A stretch of DNA of 64,000 nt from Prosopocoilus inquinatus (GCA_036172665.1 CM069873.1:30186001-30250000); one strand, 5' to 3'; positions 21,692 to 34,353 are shown, counted from the first letter of the stretch. Translations and numbers: made by a program. The notes: a model not told the origin generated them from the sequence alone.

Positions 21692-24679
21692 TTAATCATC
21701 TACACAAGTTACAATGCCAAATGAATTTACGCCACTATTGTAATTGTAATTGTATTGTAAAGTGCAATTAAAGTAACATTTTCATAATAACTGAAGATTT
21801 AAACTAAATCAGAAACCTTTGTAAAATGTAAAAAAAGTAAAATCTTCAGAGTAACTGGAGATGAAAACTGAACCAGTTAAACGGTCAATTACTTGCGGAA
21901 GTAAACTGCTTTCTAAAATTGCTTATTAAACATTTACATCAAAATAAAATTATTGGTAATAAATTCATAGCGATTTGTAAGCATGTAAATGATCTCACTA
22001 ACGCAGAAAAGGCCATAAAGATATTATGATAATCAAGGACTGACGGAAATATTCCATAGTTTCCGCTTTTAATCGCTCGCACTCAAAACATCAGTGATGC
22101 CAATATAAACAGATTAACACACGGCGGAATTATTATACACGTCGTCGAATACGTGAGTTTGAAGCAAAAGCGCATCCCGAAATTTTATAATCCCGAAATA
22201 TTTCAGACATAAATTAAATCGAAGGTCTGGTAGACTTGATCCCAAGTGTTATTAAACGAGAGACGTTTCGAACTTTCGCAAAATAAGCCATAAAAATAAT
22301 GCAATCAGGGATCAAATGAATTGGATAAAAGAACATCTAAAAGAAAAGCTCCATTAGGGCTTTTAGAAAACGTAAAAGCGAAAGGAAGGATATAAAATGA
22401 ACGCGGGGACATAAAAATGAAATAACTAGAATCACGCTCTATTTAACGCGCACGAAATCCTCGGGAGCTTTGTTTTTACAACAAAAACAATAAAAAAAAA
22501 GAAATACATTAGAAAAACAACGTTACGCTCAGTAACATTTCAAGAAAATAAAAATAAGTTAATGTAAAAAGAATTGAATTAAAACCACATCTCTTTAAAT
22601 ATAAATACAAAAAAAAAACAACTTTACTTTCAGAAAGATCATTTTGTAGCAACTACATACATATGTAGAAAAAGTAAACTAAACCTTATTCAAAGGCAAC
22701 AAAAGGAAATCCTTTGTGTAATAAATTAAATAAAGGATTACTCTGTTTGTACAAGACACATTTCAAAGCGTTATTTTAGTTCAAATCCAAAAAAGTATGA
22801 TTAAAATTTAATGGAGTTTCTAACAGACAGCTCTTAGTTAAAAATAGTTCACGAAACACAAAAGCAAAATAATTAAACGGAAACGCAATAATAAACGGAT
22901 ATTATTTTCAACTGGATGCTCTTACGTCAGCACATCCATCGATTACATTCCTCAGCTAAAATAAAAGAATTAGATCACCACCCTGTTATTTGTGGATTTG
23001 TAACGGAAATCAATCATAAGTATAAGAAAACTTCACCGTCATAAATCAATCAGCGTTCCTTTATAGAAGATATAAACCTGTTTTTCTACTAATAGCGGAA
23101 TGAAGTTGCAGAAATCTATCGGAACGAGAAAAACTTTATTTCAAACTTGTTAGAAGACGCAAAATAAGTTCGCATGAAACAGTGAAACTGATATAAAATT
23201 CGGATTTGTGTGTGAAACGCAGTTGGTGATGCGTAGGCGTAAAAATAAAATAAAATACTTCTCCCTTGATGCACATAAAACTGATATAAAGAAAATCTAT
23301 GATAACGGAACGGTTATTGGAGGAACAAGGCATGAAACTGCTACAAATCTAATAACACACAGTCCATTGATCAGAATGGCACTTTTCAAAGCTGCAGAAT
23401 GGGGGGATAGGGGTGTTAGCTTTGAACAAATACCCTCAATTCCAGACATATTATTATAATAATGATGTGGGTAAATTTATATTTATTCTTCGTCAAGTGT
23501 TACTTAAGTATTTATAAACTTCAGGTAAGTTGCAGCCACAGTCGTGTCCTAAGCACACAACAAGAAGTAAATACAAACAGCCTGACAGAGAGAGACCCTG
23601 AACAAACCTTAAACTTCATTTACTCATTTTGTACAGTCCTTTGGGAACATAAATCAAACATTGTTCCACAAATTAGTTAATGAATAAATAGGTAACCGGG
23701 TTACATATTTTAATTGCTAGCATACTTTCACGACAAGGTGAGTTTTTTTTTAGCAACATAAAAAACCAAAGTTAATGACATGACAGTGACATTTCAAAAC
23801 TTAAAACCTGATTTATAATTTATTTACTTTCATCATTGTCATTCAAATTAAGAGAACATTTCACTTACGTTAAACTAAAGATGCTTGTTTAAAGCAGAGA
23901 AACATACCTGAAAACAAAAATAAAGAATATTAGTAAATCACATTTATGAAAAACAAGAACATCGTAAAAAAATACAAGGTAAGGCTCCTACAAGTTCGTG
24001 ATGAGAACAAGAAAAATGGTTTTATTATTTTTATGGTGCATTCCTGGTAACATCGCTACGTGCACGCTGGTGAACATGTACGAGCGAGTGGATATCCCCA
24101 TACACCTTTAAGTCAACCCTCTGAGAAAAACATTAATTATCACTATTTTTAAAGTCTCCTCCTTACAGTTCTGTTATAATTTAATTAAACTCTAATGCAT
24201 CGTTAATTATAAATGATAATACAAACAAAAAGGTGTTCATTTATCACATAGGTATAATAATCTAAGTTTTATAAATACGAACTCAAAACACTTCTTCGGC
24301 AAACAGGTTTCATTTACGACATTCTACGGGTAACGAAGATTTTCACTCGATAAGAGTAACCAGCCATACGTTTTTTTCTATGTCTCGTCATAACGACGAG
24401 GCGCTTTGCTTAATAACGAAATCGCGTTTTGTTCCCTTCATTGCGAACCGAAGAAAAATCACGGTACTAGTCATAATAAAGGTCGTAAATTTCGGAATTC
24501 CAGTTTAATTAAATCACGGAAATAAATATACTTTATTATAAATTACAGCTGTAAATATAAAAGGCCCCCTGTCTGTTTACTGAGCTCGTAAAATGGTAGA
24601 ATACTTTATGTAACGATTTTCTATAAAGAGCGTAACAAAAGAGTTATTACAAAGATCTGTCAATAAAAGAGCTTTCTAA
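21692..24679. other. Unassigned AT-rich DNA
   Basis: No gene, tRNA or clear repeat recognised. Overlapping open stretches on both strands at 23136-23460 have no recognisable homology. Confidence 0.4.
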
Positions 24680-24921
24680 TGCTGTGTCCACACCAACGCG
24701 AGAGCTTCTTAATTCCGTGTCGACACCAATGCGAACATTTGTTCCCATACAACGTTAGCAGCATTTCTTTTTAAAGTTTACCATCTATGGATGGAATGTT
24801 GTTTTTAAATCACAATTATTAATAGAAATTTTATTAAAATACAATTAGCCACCAACAGCTTCAGCGAACGGTGCTTCAAACAGTGTTATCTAACAATGTT
24901 CGCATTGGTGTGGACGCGGCA
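24680..24921. mobile_element. Harbinger-type MITE with TAA duplication
   Basis: The termini TGCTGTGTCCACACCAACGC and (complement of the right end) TGCCGCGTCCACACCAATGC are inverted repeats. A 3-bp direct repeat TAA flanks both sides (24677-24679, 24922-24924). Three-base TWA duplications are characteristic of PIF/Harbinger elements. 242 bp, non-coding. Confidence 0.75.
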
Positions 24922-24929
24922 TAATATGT

Positions 24930-25021
24930 ACGTATACTAGCCTACATTTTATGGAGTTGCAGTTTCTCGTTTAAATTGCATTGTAAAGTGCGACTGAATA
25001 AAATTCAGGCTAGTATACAAT
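24930..25021. mobile_element. Small palindromic repeat, copy 1
   Basis: A 90-bp element bounded by GTATACTAGCCTnCATTTTATG and its complement. A reverse-oriented relative lies at 46949-47033, and a more decayed one near 54715-54775. Probably a MITE; no clear duplication seen. Confidence 0.6.
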
Positions 25022-27936
25022 GTGAACCTTATAAGACTGCACATAGCTTCCTTAATATGTACTTCCCATGTGCAGTTTTTAAATGATTCAGAATTGAAAA
25101 TTGAGTAGTAATTTTATATGACTCGGAAATGAACTTATTTTTCGTTTATATGTAGCCTTACAGCATTCTCACTGTATACAGGCTCTCCAAATTAAGTTGT
25201 TTATTACTGAGCTCTGGCTTATTATGAAAATTACAATGTTAAACGGAAAAAAACTCGTCTTCGTTAAAAACATGTCACCAGATTTAATATATTCAATAGA
25301 ATAATTTCAAAACACTCCCAGCAAATAAAATTAAATTATTTTTTTATTAGAAAGAATTTTCGCATTTGTCGCATTCGCATTTAAATTATTATCATGAAAA
25401 TCTATGTATTTATAAGGGTATCTATCTTTAAGAACTTTCCTAAACATTTTCCGTCTCCTCGAGGCATAAATGGGAAATTTGCAAACCCGCTGCTAATGCA
25501 AATAACTCAAACTCTACGTGTTAGTGATTACAACAAGTTTTAAATCTAATTTCAAGTTGGATGTAACATGCTTAACCTACATCCTTAGGGTTAAATTAAA
25601 TAAACGAGCAAACAGTTCGAACATTAAGACGCCTAATTACTGTAGGGGACAATCTTATAACCTAATGGATTTAATGGACGTAATTAACGACGGCAAATAT
25701 GCAATTGTTCAAACAAATTTGTATTCTCTTATGAAAGTTCGAATCCTGCTAATGGACGATACGAACAAAGTGCAGCAAATCAATAATTCTATGAGAAATC
25801 AAATAGATTTCTTGATATTTCGGAGATTAAAGAAAGCAGGTCGAATTTAATTAAATACCTGAGATTTATGTCGTGCTATTATCTGACTTAGATTTGATTA
25901 AAACAGATAAGTAAATAATTCTATTTAGTCCTGACAATATTATATACTTCATGCTTTTTGTGAAATACTCTTTTATCAATGATAATACTTCGTAAGTACA
26001 TGTCATAAATCAACTGGTTGAACAAATTTGGATAGTTTTTAAGAATGCATACTTGTGTTTCGAGTATGGTTAGCCCACCGTCAATAATAAATAAAGTTGT
26101 CTTTAGTTGCTGTGTTAGGTACCTAACTACACATTAACCCGTTCGCTTATTCAACTCCGTTCACTCTACTCACTCTTTTCAAACTTCTGTTTCACTTTTA
26201 GTACAAGTAAAAGAGAGGCTAAAGTACCAAAATAGTAATGGAGTGAACGGAGTTGAATAAACGAACGCAGCTATTACACCACAAGGTACTGTGGTACTCC
26301 TACTTCTTCTACTTAGGATTTCTAGAAATTTGCTTTTTATTTCACTTTCTGTATACATTTTATACCAGCCGTTGTTGTAAAGTGATATCATAGAAAACAC
26401 CTCAAACAGAAAGCAGTATAGGCACACAAAAGGGACGAAGCTCTTCTCTTACGCTCTTCCCTAATTACTAGACTGCGGAAGTTTGGGCCTTTGCCTTTTC
26501 TATTTGTTAGTCACTATTTTGATAAGACCTGGTTATAAATACATTTTATGTAGGTACTGTTCAAATGCCTATTCAGATAAAAATGTCTATTATGTGCCTT
26601 ATTAACGCTGGTAATAAGAGTGTCAATCGGTCTCGATTAGCTTAATCGCAACTGTATGTACTCTGTGGATACTCCTTGAAGGCAAGAATTATTGCGGCTT
26701 TTTTATTGAAAATGATGAAACAACTATCGGAAATCGATGTCTTTTCTCTATAAAAGTTTTCGTTGATATAAGGCGAACTGCATAGGGTTTACTTTTTAAA
26801 AAATTAGAATCTCTTTCTTTCATTCCAGAATTTAAAATTTTCCCACTTGCAGTAAATTTATCTAAAAAACAAGATCAGTTTTATGTAGTCTTGCGTAAAG
26901 TATTCCCATTAGCAAGTAGGCCTTGGAGAAAATTTGGAAAACCAATTTTTTAAATAATTTATAGAGAAATTATCACGATGGATCGGTTCTTTCTGAGTCA
27001 ACTATTCGAAAAGGCTATTTATAATAAATAATAAAATACTTCATTCGGACACCCGGTATAAATATTTTGGAGACACTTTATTTGTGCCTAATCTGTACAT
27101 ATACGACCCTTTCTTAGGCACTTAAAATACTTCAGACTTTTTAGTGCCTAAACTTCTGTAGTGTACTAGTTACATACTGGGTGTTCCAGGATGAAGTTTA
27201 AAGTCTTTTTTACTATTTCTTTAATTTATATTTTTTGCAAGATTGCAACGTCGCGTCGTGCGTTCGAATCGCCTCAGGAAGTGGTCACTATTCACTTCCA
27301 CAATTAAATTTAACATCAATTAACATCACTTTATAAAAAAATAATAATTGTACTTCAAAATTTAATCAATCTCGGGATTATGAATATTATGAAAATGAAA
27401 TGTTCATATTTTGTATTGTACTGGCAGTTTCTTGGTTTCCAAACTTAATATAATTTCTGACTTGGTTGCGAAAGATTGCGAAAACAGTAATGCTTGGTAG
27501 TTTCCGTTGGCACTTTGTTGGCTTCCAAACTTAATACGGTACTTTCCAGGTTTCCGAATTTAAACCAAGTTAAATCCGAAAGACAAGTAGTAGCAATAAA
27601 CAATTACCGAGAACGTGTTTTAGTAAAGGTCCTTCTTGTATTTTCTTTTAAATCTGTTGGTACTTTTCTGGCTAACAAAAAACAATGGCTGCGAAAACAA
27701 CAATCTTTGGTACTTGTTGGCTTCCAAACTTTAATGAGGTACTTTCCAGGTTACAGAATTTAAACCAAGTTAAAATCCCGAAGCCAAGAAATACCAAATG
27801 AACGCGAAAGCCTTCTAATGAATGTCTTATTCGTATTTTTTTTAATTTGCTACTTTGATATTACTTGTGATTACTTCTTTCTTGTGGGATTATCTTTTCA
27901 AACAAATCATGTTTCGATTTCTGATTTTGTTTAAAC
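25022..27936. other. Unassigned DNA with a small MITE
   Basis: Apart from the palindromic element at 26140-26267 (own entry) nothing is recognised. The 110-codon open frame at 25518-25850 has no recognisable domain. Words such as GGGTGTTCCAGGATGAAG (27180) and CACCCGGTATAAA (27050) look like isolated transposon ends. Confidence 0.35.
26140..26267. mobile_element. Palindromic MITE, 27-bp arms
   Basis: CGTTCGCTTATTCAACTCCG...CACTC at the left is mirrored by GAGTG...CGGAGTTGAATAAACGAACG at the right, with about 75 bp between. Non-coding. TTA-like flanks are present but not clean. Confidence 0.65.
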
Positions 27937-29367
27937 CAGGGGTTCCCAACGCAGTCGATATTAACTCCCTAAAGGTCGATGAAAACTTCGAAAGGGTCGA
28001 CGGGCCTGCACGGGTCTTCTCGGAGTCGATAAATTATCAGTGTCGATTAGATGTTTAGGTAAATTAGGCATTTATGGTCCAAAGATGGCACTTTGAATTA
28101 TCGCTCACCAAGATTTGAGATTTTCAATTTAATTTTGAAATTAAAATCATTGCGACAAGTTAGAAGTCAGCGTTTCTGTTATAGAAAATTCGATTAAAAT
28201 TATTTCGTTTTTCGTTACGGTCAAGAGATGGAGCTTTGAGAATGACTCCTAGGATTTTTTTTATTTTGAAATTTAATACTGAAATAAAATATCAATGCAT
28301 ACTTACAAGTCAGAGACTTTTGTTGAAAACGTCGCCGTGAAAACGAAGTGCTACGTTAAAGGAAATTCTGTTAAAATAGACTTCACTTGTAGACAACAGA
28401 TGGCGCTTTGAAGGTCTCTTCCCTTACGTGTTTTGGGATGATAGATGGCGCTTCCAACAGCAGTTCAATATTAGAGACCCTCTAGTTTGAGTCTGGCAGA
28501 ATTGGCGTACATTTTTAATTAGTTCCGCCACATTTCAGCAAAAATGAACTTCAGTTAATCATAAGAAACTGCTGAAAGAATACACAGGGTGCTGCATTTT
28601 GAAGCGCAACAGGAAATAGGTGCTTGAGTACTGGCTTTCCTACTTAATTTACATTGAAATTCCATTTAGGTTTTTAAAATACTCTTCAAGATGAATTTGT
28701 CTGTGAAGTTTGAGAATTTTTCATTTTCATTTTTCAAGATGTGTAACTAAATTCAATTTATACAAAACTATCAGCACTTGATCAATGATAGTGAAAACTG
28801 AACTAGTTCGTTTTTGAAAAAGATTGATAGAAAATGCTTTCACATGAGTTATTTTAACATTTACTGATCAAGGCCGTGCTGATAGTTTGGTATAAATTGA
28901 ATTTCGTTTCTGATATTTTTTTAATATCTAGAAACTGAGCGAATGAAAAATTTCCAAACTTCACAGACGGATTCATCTTGAAGAGCACTTTAAAAAACCT
29001 CCTGGGAATTTGGCTGTGAAATAATTAGGGAAGGCAATATTCGAACACCTTTAAATTAACATGGGATTTCCTATGCTGAGTTTTAAAACGGAGCACCTTA
29101 ATATAGATAACGTTTAACCAACCTGGACAGATAATAGTACAAACTTATAGTAATCAACAATTTTGCTGAGAAAATAAAATTAAAGTAATTTCTTATTTGG
29201 CTCGAAGATCACTTAATACAATTCGTTTTCGAAATTTTTTTTATCAAGGAATTATTGTCAATTTTCATTATTATTCTAAAAGTTTTAAGTGGGACAAGGA
29301 GGGAGTCGATGAGAAGTTTCTTTTCTTTTTTCAGGGGTCAGTGGTAAAAAAAGATTGGGAATCCCTG
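27937..29367. mobile_element. hAT-like non-autonomous element, 8-bp TSD
   Basis: The ends are CAGGGGTTCCCAAC at the left and GATTGGGAATCCCTG at the right, an imperfect inverted repeat of the CAGnGGTTCCCAA type known from hAT elements. The perfect 8-bp direct repeat GTTTAAAC at 27929-27936 and 29368-29375 fits the hAT duplication length. The 1,431-bp interior has no transposase frame. It contains the repeated AGATGGCGCTTTGA motif (28080-28460) and a nested foldback (28585-29105). Confidence 0.8.
28585..29105. mobile_element. Foldback MITE nested in the hAT-like element
   Basis: Two inverted arms of roughly 230 bp (from 28585 and ending 29105) share CTTCAAGATGAATnnGTCTG, TGAAGTTTG and CAAACTATCAGCAC words. 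The outer ends are AGGGTGCTgCATTTTgAA and its complement. Being inside the larger element, it is the younger insertion or an internal module of it. Confidence 0.6.
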
Positions 29368-29470
29368 GTTTAAACAGCTTTTTTTTTAATGTCTCCCGTT
29401 TCTTCTTTTTCGACAACAAGTTACATTCCAATTTTAATTTGTTTACTTTAGATCAAGAATACTACACGTA

Positions 29471-29605
29471 AGCGCGTTCCAGTCTTAAAATGCAGTATGA
29501 GCCTTTTGGAGCAAGAAGAGAGAAAAGGATTACGTTATAGAAAAACCATGGACGATAGAAAGAGAGGAATATAACCATACTTCACGCTAAGACTAGAACG
29601 CACTA
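29471..29605. mobile_element. Palindromic MITE
   Basis: AGCGCGTTCCAGTCTTA near the left end mirrors TAAGACTAGAACGCACT at the right end, with a purine-rich centre. About 135 bp and non-coding; the duplication is unclear. Confidence 0.5.
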
Positions 29606-31449
29606 TAAGAATAACTGTGCCTGACATTATTTCCGTTTTTCAAATAATTTATGTTTAAGAAATTCTGATTTTTTTTTCGTGTTTATGACGTCAAGTTAGC
29701 ACGTCAAAAACACAGTACACAGTATTGTTACCGTGATATTAAAAATGACCGAACATGAGTTAAGTTATGTTAAAGCGCTATTTGATTCATTAATAAAAGT
29801 TAAAAAGATACGAAAAACTTTCCTTCTTACTTCTTTCCAAAAATTTATTAACTAAAGATTATATTTAGAGACACCCAGTACAGGACGTAGATTACTTTTT
29901 AACGACTTTCGATTATTTTCTTAATTTTTACCTAAGTAAGAGTATAGTGTATAAACAAAATTATTTGTAGTTTCAATTTTCCATCAAGAAACACTAAGTG
30001 TTAGGCTATAATTGAACTACTATTGAGAGTATATAGCATCATAGCAACCGATAAAGCATTTATAATGTACTACATAAAGCCATCAATCAATTTCTAATCA
30101 AATATGCACGGGTGTGAACATATCCAAATTAAATACGAACGGTAATTAATATGCTGAGTACAATACGACCATACATAACGGTGTTGTATTTAGATTTTCA
30201 ATCTACTGTTAAGCACTGTGTCATGCATCCCTCTTAGAATACTTTGAAGGATTGGAATGAATTGACTACATAAAATAATAGCGTTTGTCAGAGTATCATG
30301 TAATTACTGTGCGAATGATGTCGACAAAGAAAATTTATACAGAAAATTTTCTTTAACGCTAAATTGGAATCCTAAAAGAATTCCCGTTAACGTGAACTGC
30401 TCAAGAAGTTGTGTGTTATGAAAGAGTTTTCACGTGGATGAACACTGTTACATGAGCATTCTTTCCTCATAAATATTCTTTGACGGAGCAAGTACACCAT
30501 GAAATTGAACTCGATTATAATTAAACTCTGTAAAAGTTTGTGCCCGACATCTCCAGAATATTAACTAAAACTAATTCTCTGGATGTGCAACTAATTAAAA
30601 TTAATTTGAATAAACTAATGGCAATGGAGAGGCAACTCGTCCACATTTTTTCGTTTGTTTCTGCTTAAGCGTCGATTTCCTGAACGATGCATGAACGTTA
30701 ATGTTTCATTTGATTGGATTACGAAGTACTGGTTCGCATATAAATTGCAATTTCGAACGGAGAATACCAATCAATAAATGAACGCCTAGGGAATAATGAC
30801 ACGTGCGGCGTAAAATCTGCAATCATTAAATTCAACAAAAAAAGAACACAAAGAAAAATGAAAAAGATCCGCCAATGTGAAGGCCGGTCAGTGGAATCGA
30901 AGAAAAAGCAATGACCCTCCTCTCCTCTTCGTACAACACACAATAATCCCTCCTCCTTTTGCTGAAATTAATTTCTAAAATCCCGTGTATATTATATCAT
31001 TTTATAAATCCATATCCCCAGAATTTAGTTATCGTAAACACAAAGAGGATGCGAGTTGAAATTAATGCCGGCGATTTAAATCTGTTGGAAAATGATTAAT
31101 TCGCAAAATTTATTTTGAACCTCTTCACTCGAATCGACCGGTTATAACTTACACACACATACGCATAATCCAATCATAAATTCTGGTCCCGATGTACAAA
31201 ATACATTTAGCAGTGACGCCTCTGATAATTATGATTGAGCTGATCACGAATTACGGCGGCGGAAATAAATGCAAATCATCTTTGCGTACGTACGCAATAC
31301 GTGCGTTGAAAACAGAAATGATATACACAGAATTTTCCAAATAAAAAAAAAAAAAAAACATTATAAGAATATTATTTTCACCAGCCAGAATAGGTTCGCC
31401 AATTTTATTGCCTAAAAAATCTTTTTTCTCCTTGACACCGTATAAGCAA
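29606..31449. other. Unassigned AT-rich DNA
   Basis: No gene recognised. Segments around 30950-31280 have mixed composition with CpG and TAAT words and could be regulatory. Confidence 0.3.
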
Positions 31450-31570
31450 GCCCCAAGCTCTCAATGAGCTCGTCGAAAGGGATTCGAACCCACACCTAAT
31501 AACTGCCCGGCCAAGTGCCAAATCCGTTGTCAGCGGGTACAACCAACTCAGCAATGCGGCAATTCTACTT
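31450..31570 (-). repeat. tRNA-derived SINE-like unit
   Basis: On the minus strand, a box-B-like GGTTCGAATCC (31480-31490) lies about 60 bases after a box-A-like TTGCTGAGTTGGTTGTA (31537-31553), as in RNA polymerase III type 2 promoters. The sequence does not fold into a credible tRNA cloverleaf with matching acceptor arms, so a tRNA-derived SINE or tRNA relic is the better reading. Confidence 0.55.
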
Positions 31571-32164
31571 AATCATAGATTTCAGAATTTTTCTGCATAA
31601 TCATGCTGAAACTTTCAGAAAAGATCTTACAATTGCGAATTCAAAAACACAATAAATATTTTAACGAAACTATATGTATTTATTAATTAAATTTTCGCTT
31701 TGTTTAGAGATTTATATCTGACCCACTTTCATTAGTAAAACACATCCCACGTACATGAAAGAACAACACAAACTGTCATCGGGAATCACATTTATTATTC
31801 GGGTGATAAATCAGATTCGACCTGATTTATTTCTGTTGCTGCAAGACACACGCCGAACTAATTTGGAATTTGAAATTTCATGCTTTTCAAATTTAGGTCT
31901 TCCTGGGATGAATTTGAATCTAAATAAATTTCGAAACGTGCGCTTCGCACTAAAGAATTTACTTCCATCGATTTGCATTTGAATTAGGAGCTGTTTGTAT
32001 GATGAAACGAATTTACTCGGAGTTCCTTTTCAAGTGCAGCCATACAAAATTATTCTGAGAGACAAAGTTAGATTGATCCACAACCTACAAATATATTTAG
32101 AAATATTATCAATTTTAGATTGAAATACATACACATAAAGACAGTGCGTGAATTTATTTAGTAT
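31571..32164. other. Unassigned AT-rich DNA
   Basis: The open stretch 31755-31982 (plus) shows no recognisable domain. The block ends at the decayed 3' part of the LINE described next. Confidence 0.35.
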
Positions 32165-32563
32165 TTATAACCAGGGAACGGAATTACATATTTTGTTAGA
32201 TTAGAATCAAAGTTTACCCCAAGGTCTGTAGTAAAATCCTTACGTGTTAGCTTTTGGAGATTAATTATGCAGTCGATGATAAGTGGATGAAACTTCCTAG
32301 TGTAGGTAACAATACAGCATTTATTGATATTCAACTTTAAATACTTATTTAAACACTATGTAGCAACAGTATCAAGGCTCCCATCAGCGGCTTCAGAAAC
32401 ACTATAAACTGAGGCACAGATTTTAACATCACCGCAAAGGCTAACGCTCGGTCTTCAAGAGATACCAACAAATCATTAAGAAATAAAATGAACAGTAAGC
32501 GACCCAAATTAGAGCCCCTTGGTACACCAGATGTTGCTAAATATTCATAAGATTTGTAAATAT
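32165..32563 (-). pseudogene. Jockey-like LINE reverse transcriptase, 3' part
   Basis: The minus strand reads ...YEYLATSGVPRGSNLGRLLF..LFLNDLL, then, after a frame change, ADDVKICASVYS..., NINKCCIVTYTRK and DLGVNFDS. These are the consecutive reverse-transcriptase blocks of jockey-type non-LTR retrotransposons (GVPQGSxLGPLLFxLFIND; ADD; N..KC). Stops and frameshifts show decay. The upstream part of the same gene resumes at 39202, because the gypsy element inserted here. Confidence 0.75.
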
Positions 32564-32913
32564 TGCTACGTTTCTAGGGTTTTAATTTATTTATTTAAAC
32601 GAATAAAACACTCGATAAAAACTTAACCGTAATTTAATAAAGTTTAAAAACTAATTTATTTGTAACAATTTATTTTCACACTAAAATCTAACTTCGACGA
32701 TCGCTGTTCGAATTCGACTGACTGGTGAGTCAACTCCGGGAGATTTTATATCATTTGCTGCCGTCTGAAATTCTCTACGCTGGAAGATTCGAGTTTGTTC
32801 CATAGCCGGAAAAGTCTAGGCTGTTCGATGTAGACCCCGGTGGCGTGGCAGCCAATGACGCATAACGAACCGACTTCTTGACGCCTTGCGCTAAATCAGG
32901 TTGGCTCGCCACA
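32564..32913 (-). repeat. 3' LTR
   Basis: Runs from TGTGGCGAGCC (at 32913, minus strand) to ...CGTAGCA at 32564, with an AATAAA-type signal near the end and a TATAAA box at 32745-32750. Ends with a T-to-C change relative to the other LTR at the third base from its terminus. Confidence 0.92.
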
Positions 32914-34353
32914 CTGCCCCCTTCTTAGAAACGTTTCGTCTCGAAATGTTCCTGGTGATAGTCTTGAAGGAGGGTGTCGGAATCTACATGCTGGCCCATT
33001 CTTGCAACTTCCCGCCTGGAAGAAGTAACAGTCTACGGTTTTGCTGTTGCTGACTGTTGCCTGTGGGTGGTGGCTGCAGACTAGGACTTCAATTCCCGTT
33101 CTGTGGAAGATGACTTCCAGCATGCTTCGAATTACTCTCCAGTCTAGTCCGTCCAATCCGCAGCCCAATTTGGGGATGGCTAACTTCATCTGATGGTTCT
33201 CTATTAGCTGTCTCCTCAGGCTATATAGCGCTCTCCACATACTTTGATAGTCAGGTTTACCGCTTGATGTCTTCTTAGTGACTAAATAATGCACGTGGCG
33301 CCTCCGATCTGCCGTCGAATCAATGATCTGCAAGCTCTTGCCTACCATGGGATGCTGTCTTCGTAGCTCCTCGATTTGGCCAAATTTCTTCCTAAACACC
33401 TGAGCGATTCCTTTGGACATTTTCAGGTCTTCTGCTACGCAGTGGGCCAGACTGTACTCCAGTGGCACTTTAAAGAGATCTTGTTGCTTCTCCGTGGTCA
33501 CTCCAAACCGTGCCTTGCTTCCTTCGGCGTGATGAGACATGAAGGTTTCGAAGTTCACTTCGGAAACTTGCGCCCTTTGTACTGTCCCTTCATCTGCTTC
33601 TCCATGGTAAGGGGCTATCCGGTTGAAGTGGATTACTTTGGGTTTGCCATGGGGGACCTTCTTGATGCGGTAAACGACGTCGTTGATCCGTTTCATCACT
33701 TTGTAAGGACCTTCCCAAGAGGTCTGCAATTTTGGGGAGAGGCCTCGACGTCTTTGGGGGTTATAAAGCCAGACCAGGGCTCCAGGTTGGTATCCCCCGT
33801 GTTGAGCGTTGATGTCATAGTGCTCCTTCATCCGATCGCTGGCCGTCTGTATATTGTGACGCACTTGGTTGTGGATATCATCCATTTTCCTGCGTAATTT
33901 GCTCACGTAATCTTCGTCGGCAGAGACTTCGCCAGGCTTCACACCAAACTTCAGGTCGCAGGGCAGTCTCGGCTCTCGCCCGAATACCACTTTCGCGGGA
34001 GTCTCCCCTGTTGTCTCATGAACAGATGAGCGGTATGCCATTAGAAACAGGGGGATGTACGTGTCCCAGTCCCTCTGATGATTGGAAACGACCTTGGACA
34101 AATGTCGGTTGATGGTTCTATTGAACCTTTCCACCATTCCGTCCGACTGTGGGTGGAGTGCAGTTGTTCTAGTTTTTCGTACGCCGAGCAGAGTACACAC
34201 GGTCTTGAACAAGGCCGATTCAAAGTTCCTTCCTTGGTCTGAATGCAGTTCCATAGGTGCACCATACCGACTGATCCATTCCCTGACAAGGACTTCCGCA
34301 ATAGTGACCGCCTCTTGGTTAGGTAGGGCGTAAGCTTCAACCCACTTACTAAA
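32896..34353 (-). pseudogene. Pol C-terminal part: integrase core, macrodomain, CCCH finger
   Basis: Same frame as the preceding segment, past its TAA stop; the first ATG is at 34254. Counting from it: integrase second Asp in HSDQG (D6) and Glu in MVERFN (E42), the D-35-E spacing of retroviral integrases; GPY/F-type module at about 179-197 (SWEGPYKV); then a macrodomain at about 258-396. The latter has YSLAHCVAEDLKMSKGIA, YLVTKK and IPKLGCGLDGLDW, closely matching the OARD1/TARG1 ADP-ribose glycohydrolase branch, including the Lys (VTKK) and Asp (GLD, D368) that act in TARG1. Residues 409-427 form a C-x7-C-x5-C-x3-H zinc finger. The frame ends at TGA just before the polypurine tract. The role is unknown; counteracting host ADP-ribosylation or binding RNA are guesses. 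Confidence 0.9.
32914..32926 (-). other. Polypurine tract
   Basis: AAGAAGGGGGCAG directly abuts the 3' LTR on the minus strand. It overlaps the region just after the Pol stop codon, as expected for second-strand priming. Confidence 0.75.

Noticed and set aside
25518..25850. 110-codon plus-strand open frame as a gene
   Set aside because: AT-driven composition, no recognisable domain, no convincing start or splice context.
31450..31570. Functional tRNA gene
   Set aside because: Box A and B are present, but the acceptor and anticodon arms do not form a cloverleaf; called a tRNA-derived repeat instead.
32896..33480. Envelope gene downstream of integrase
   Set aside because: The extension is in frame with Pol and reads as macrodomain plus CCCH finger; it has no signal peptide, membrane span or furin-type site.
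33376..33897. 173-codon plus-strand open frame inside the gypsy element
   Set aside because: It lies opposite the strongly supported integrase/macrodomain frame and shows no domain of its own: a shadow frame.
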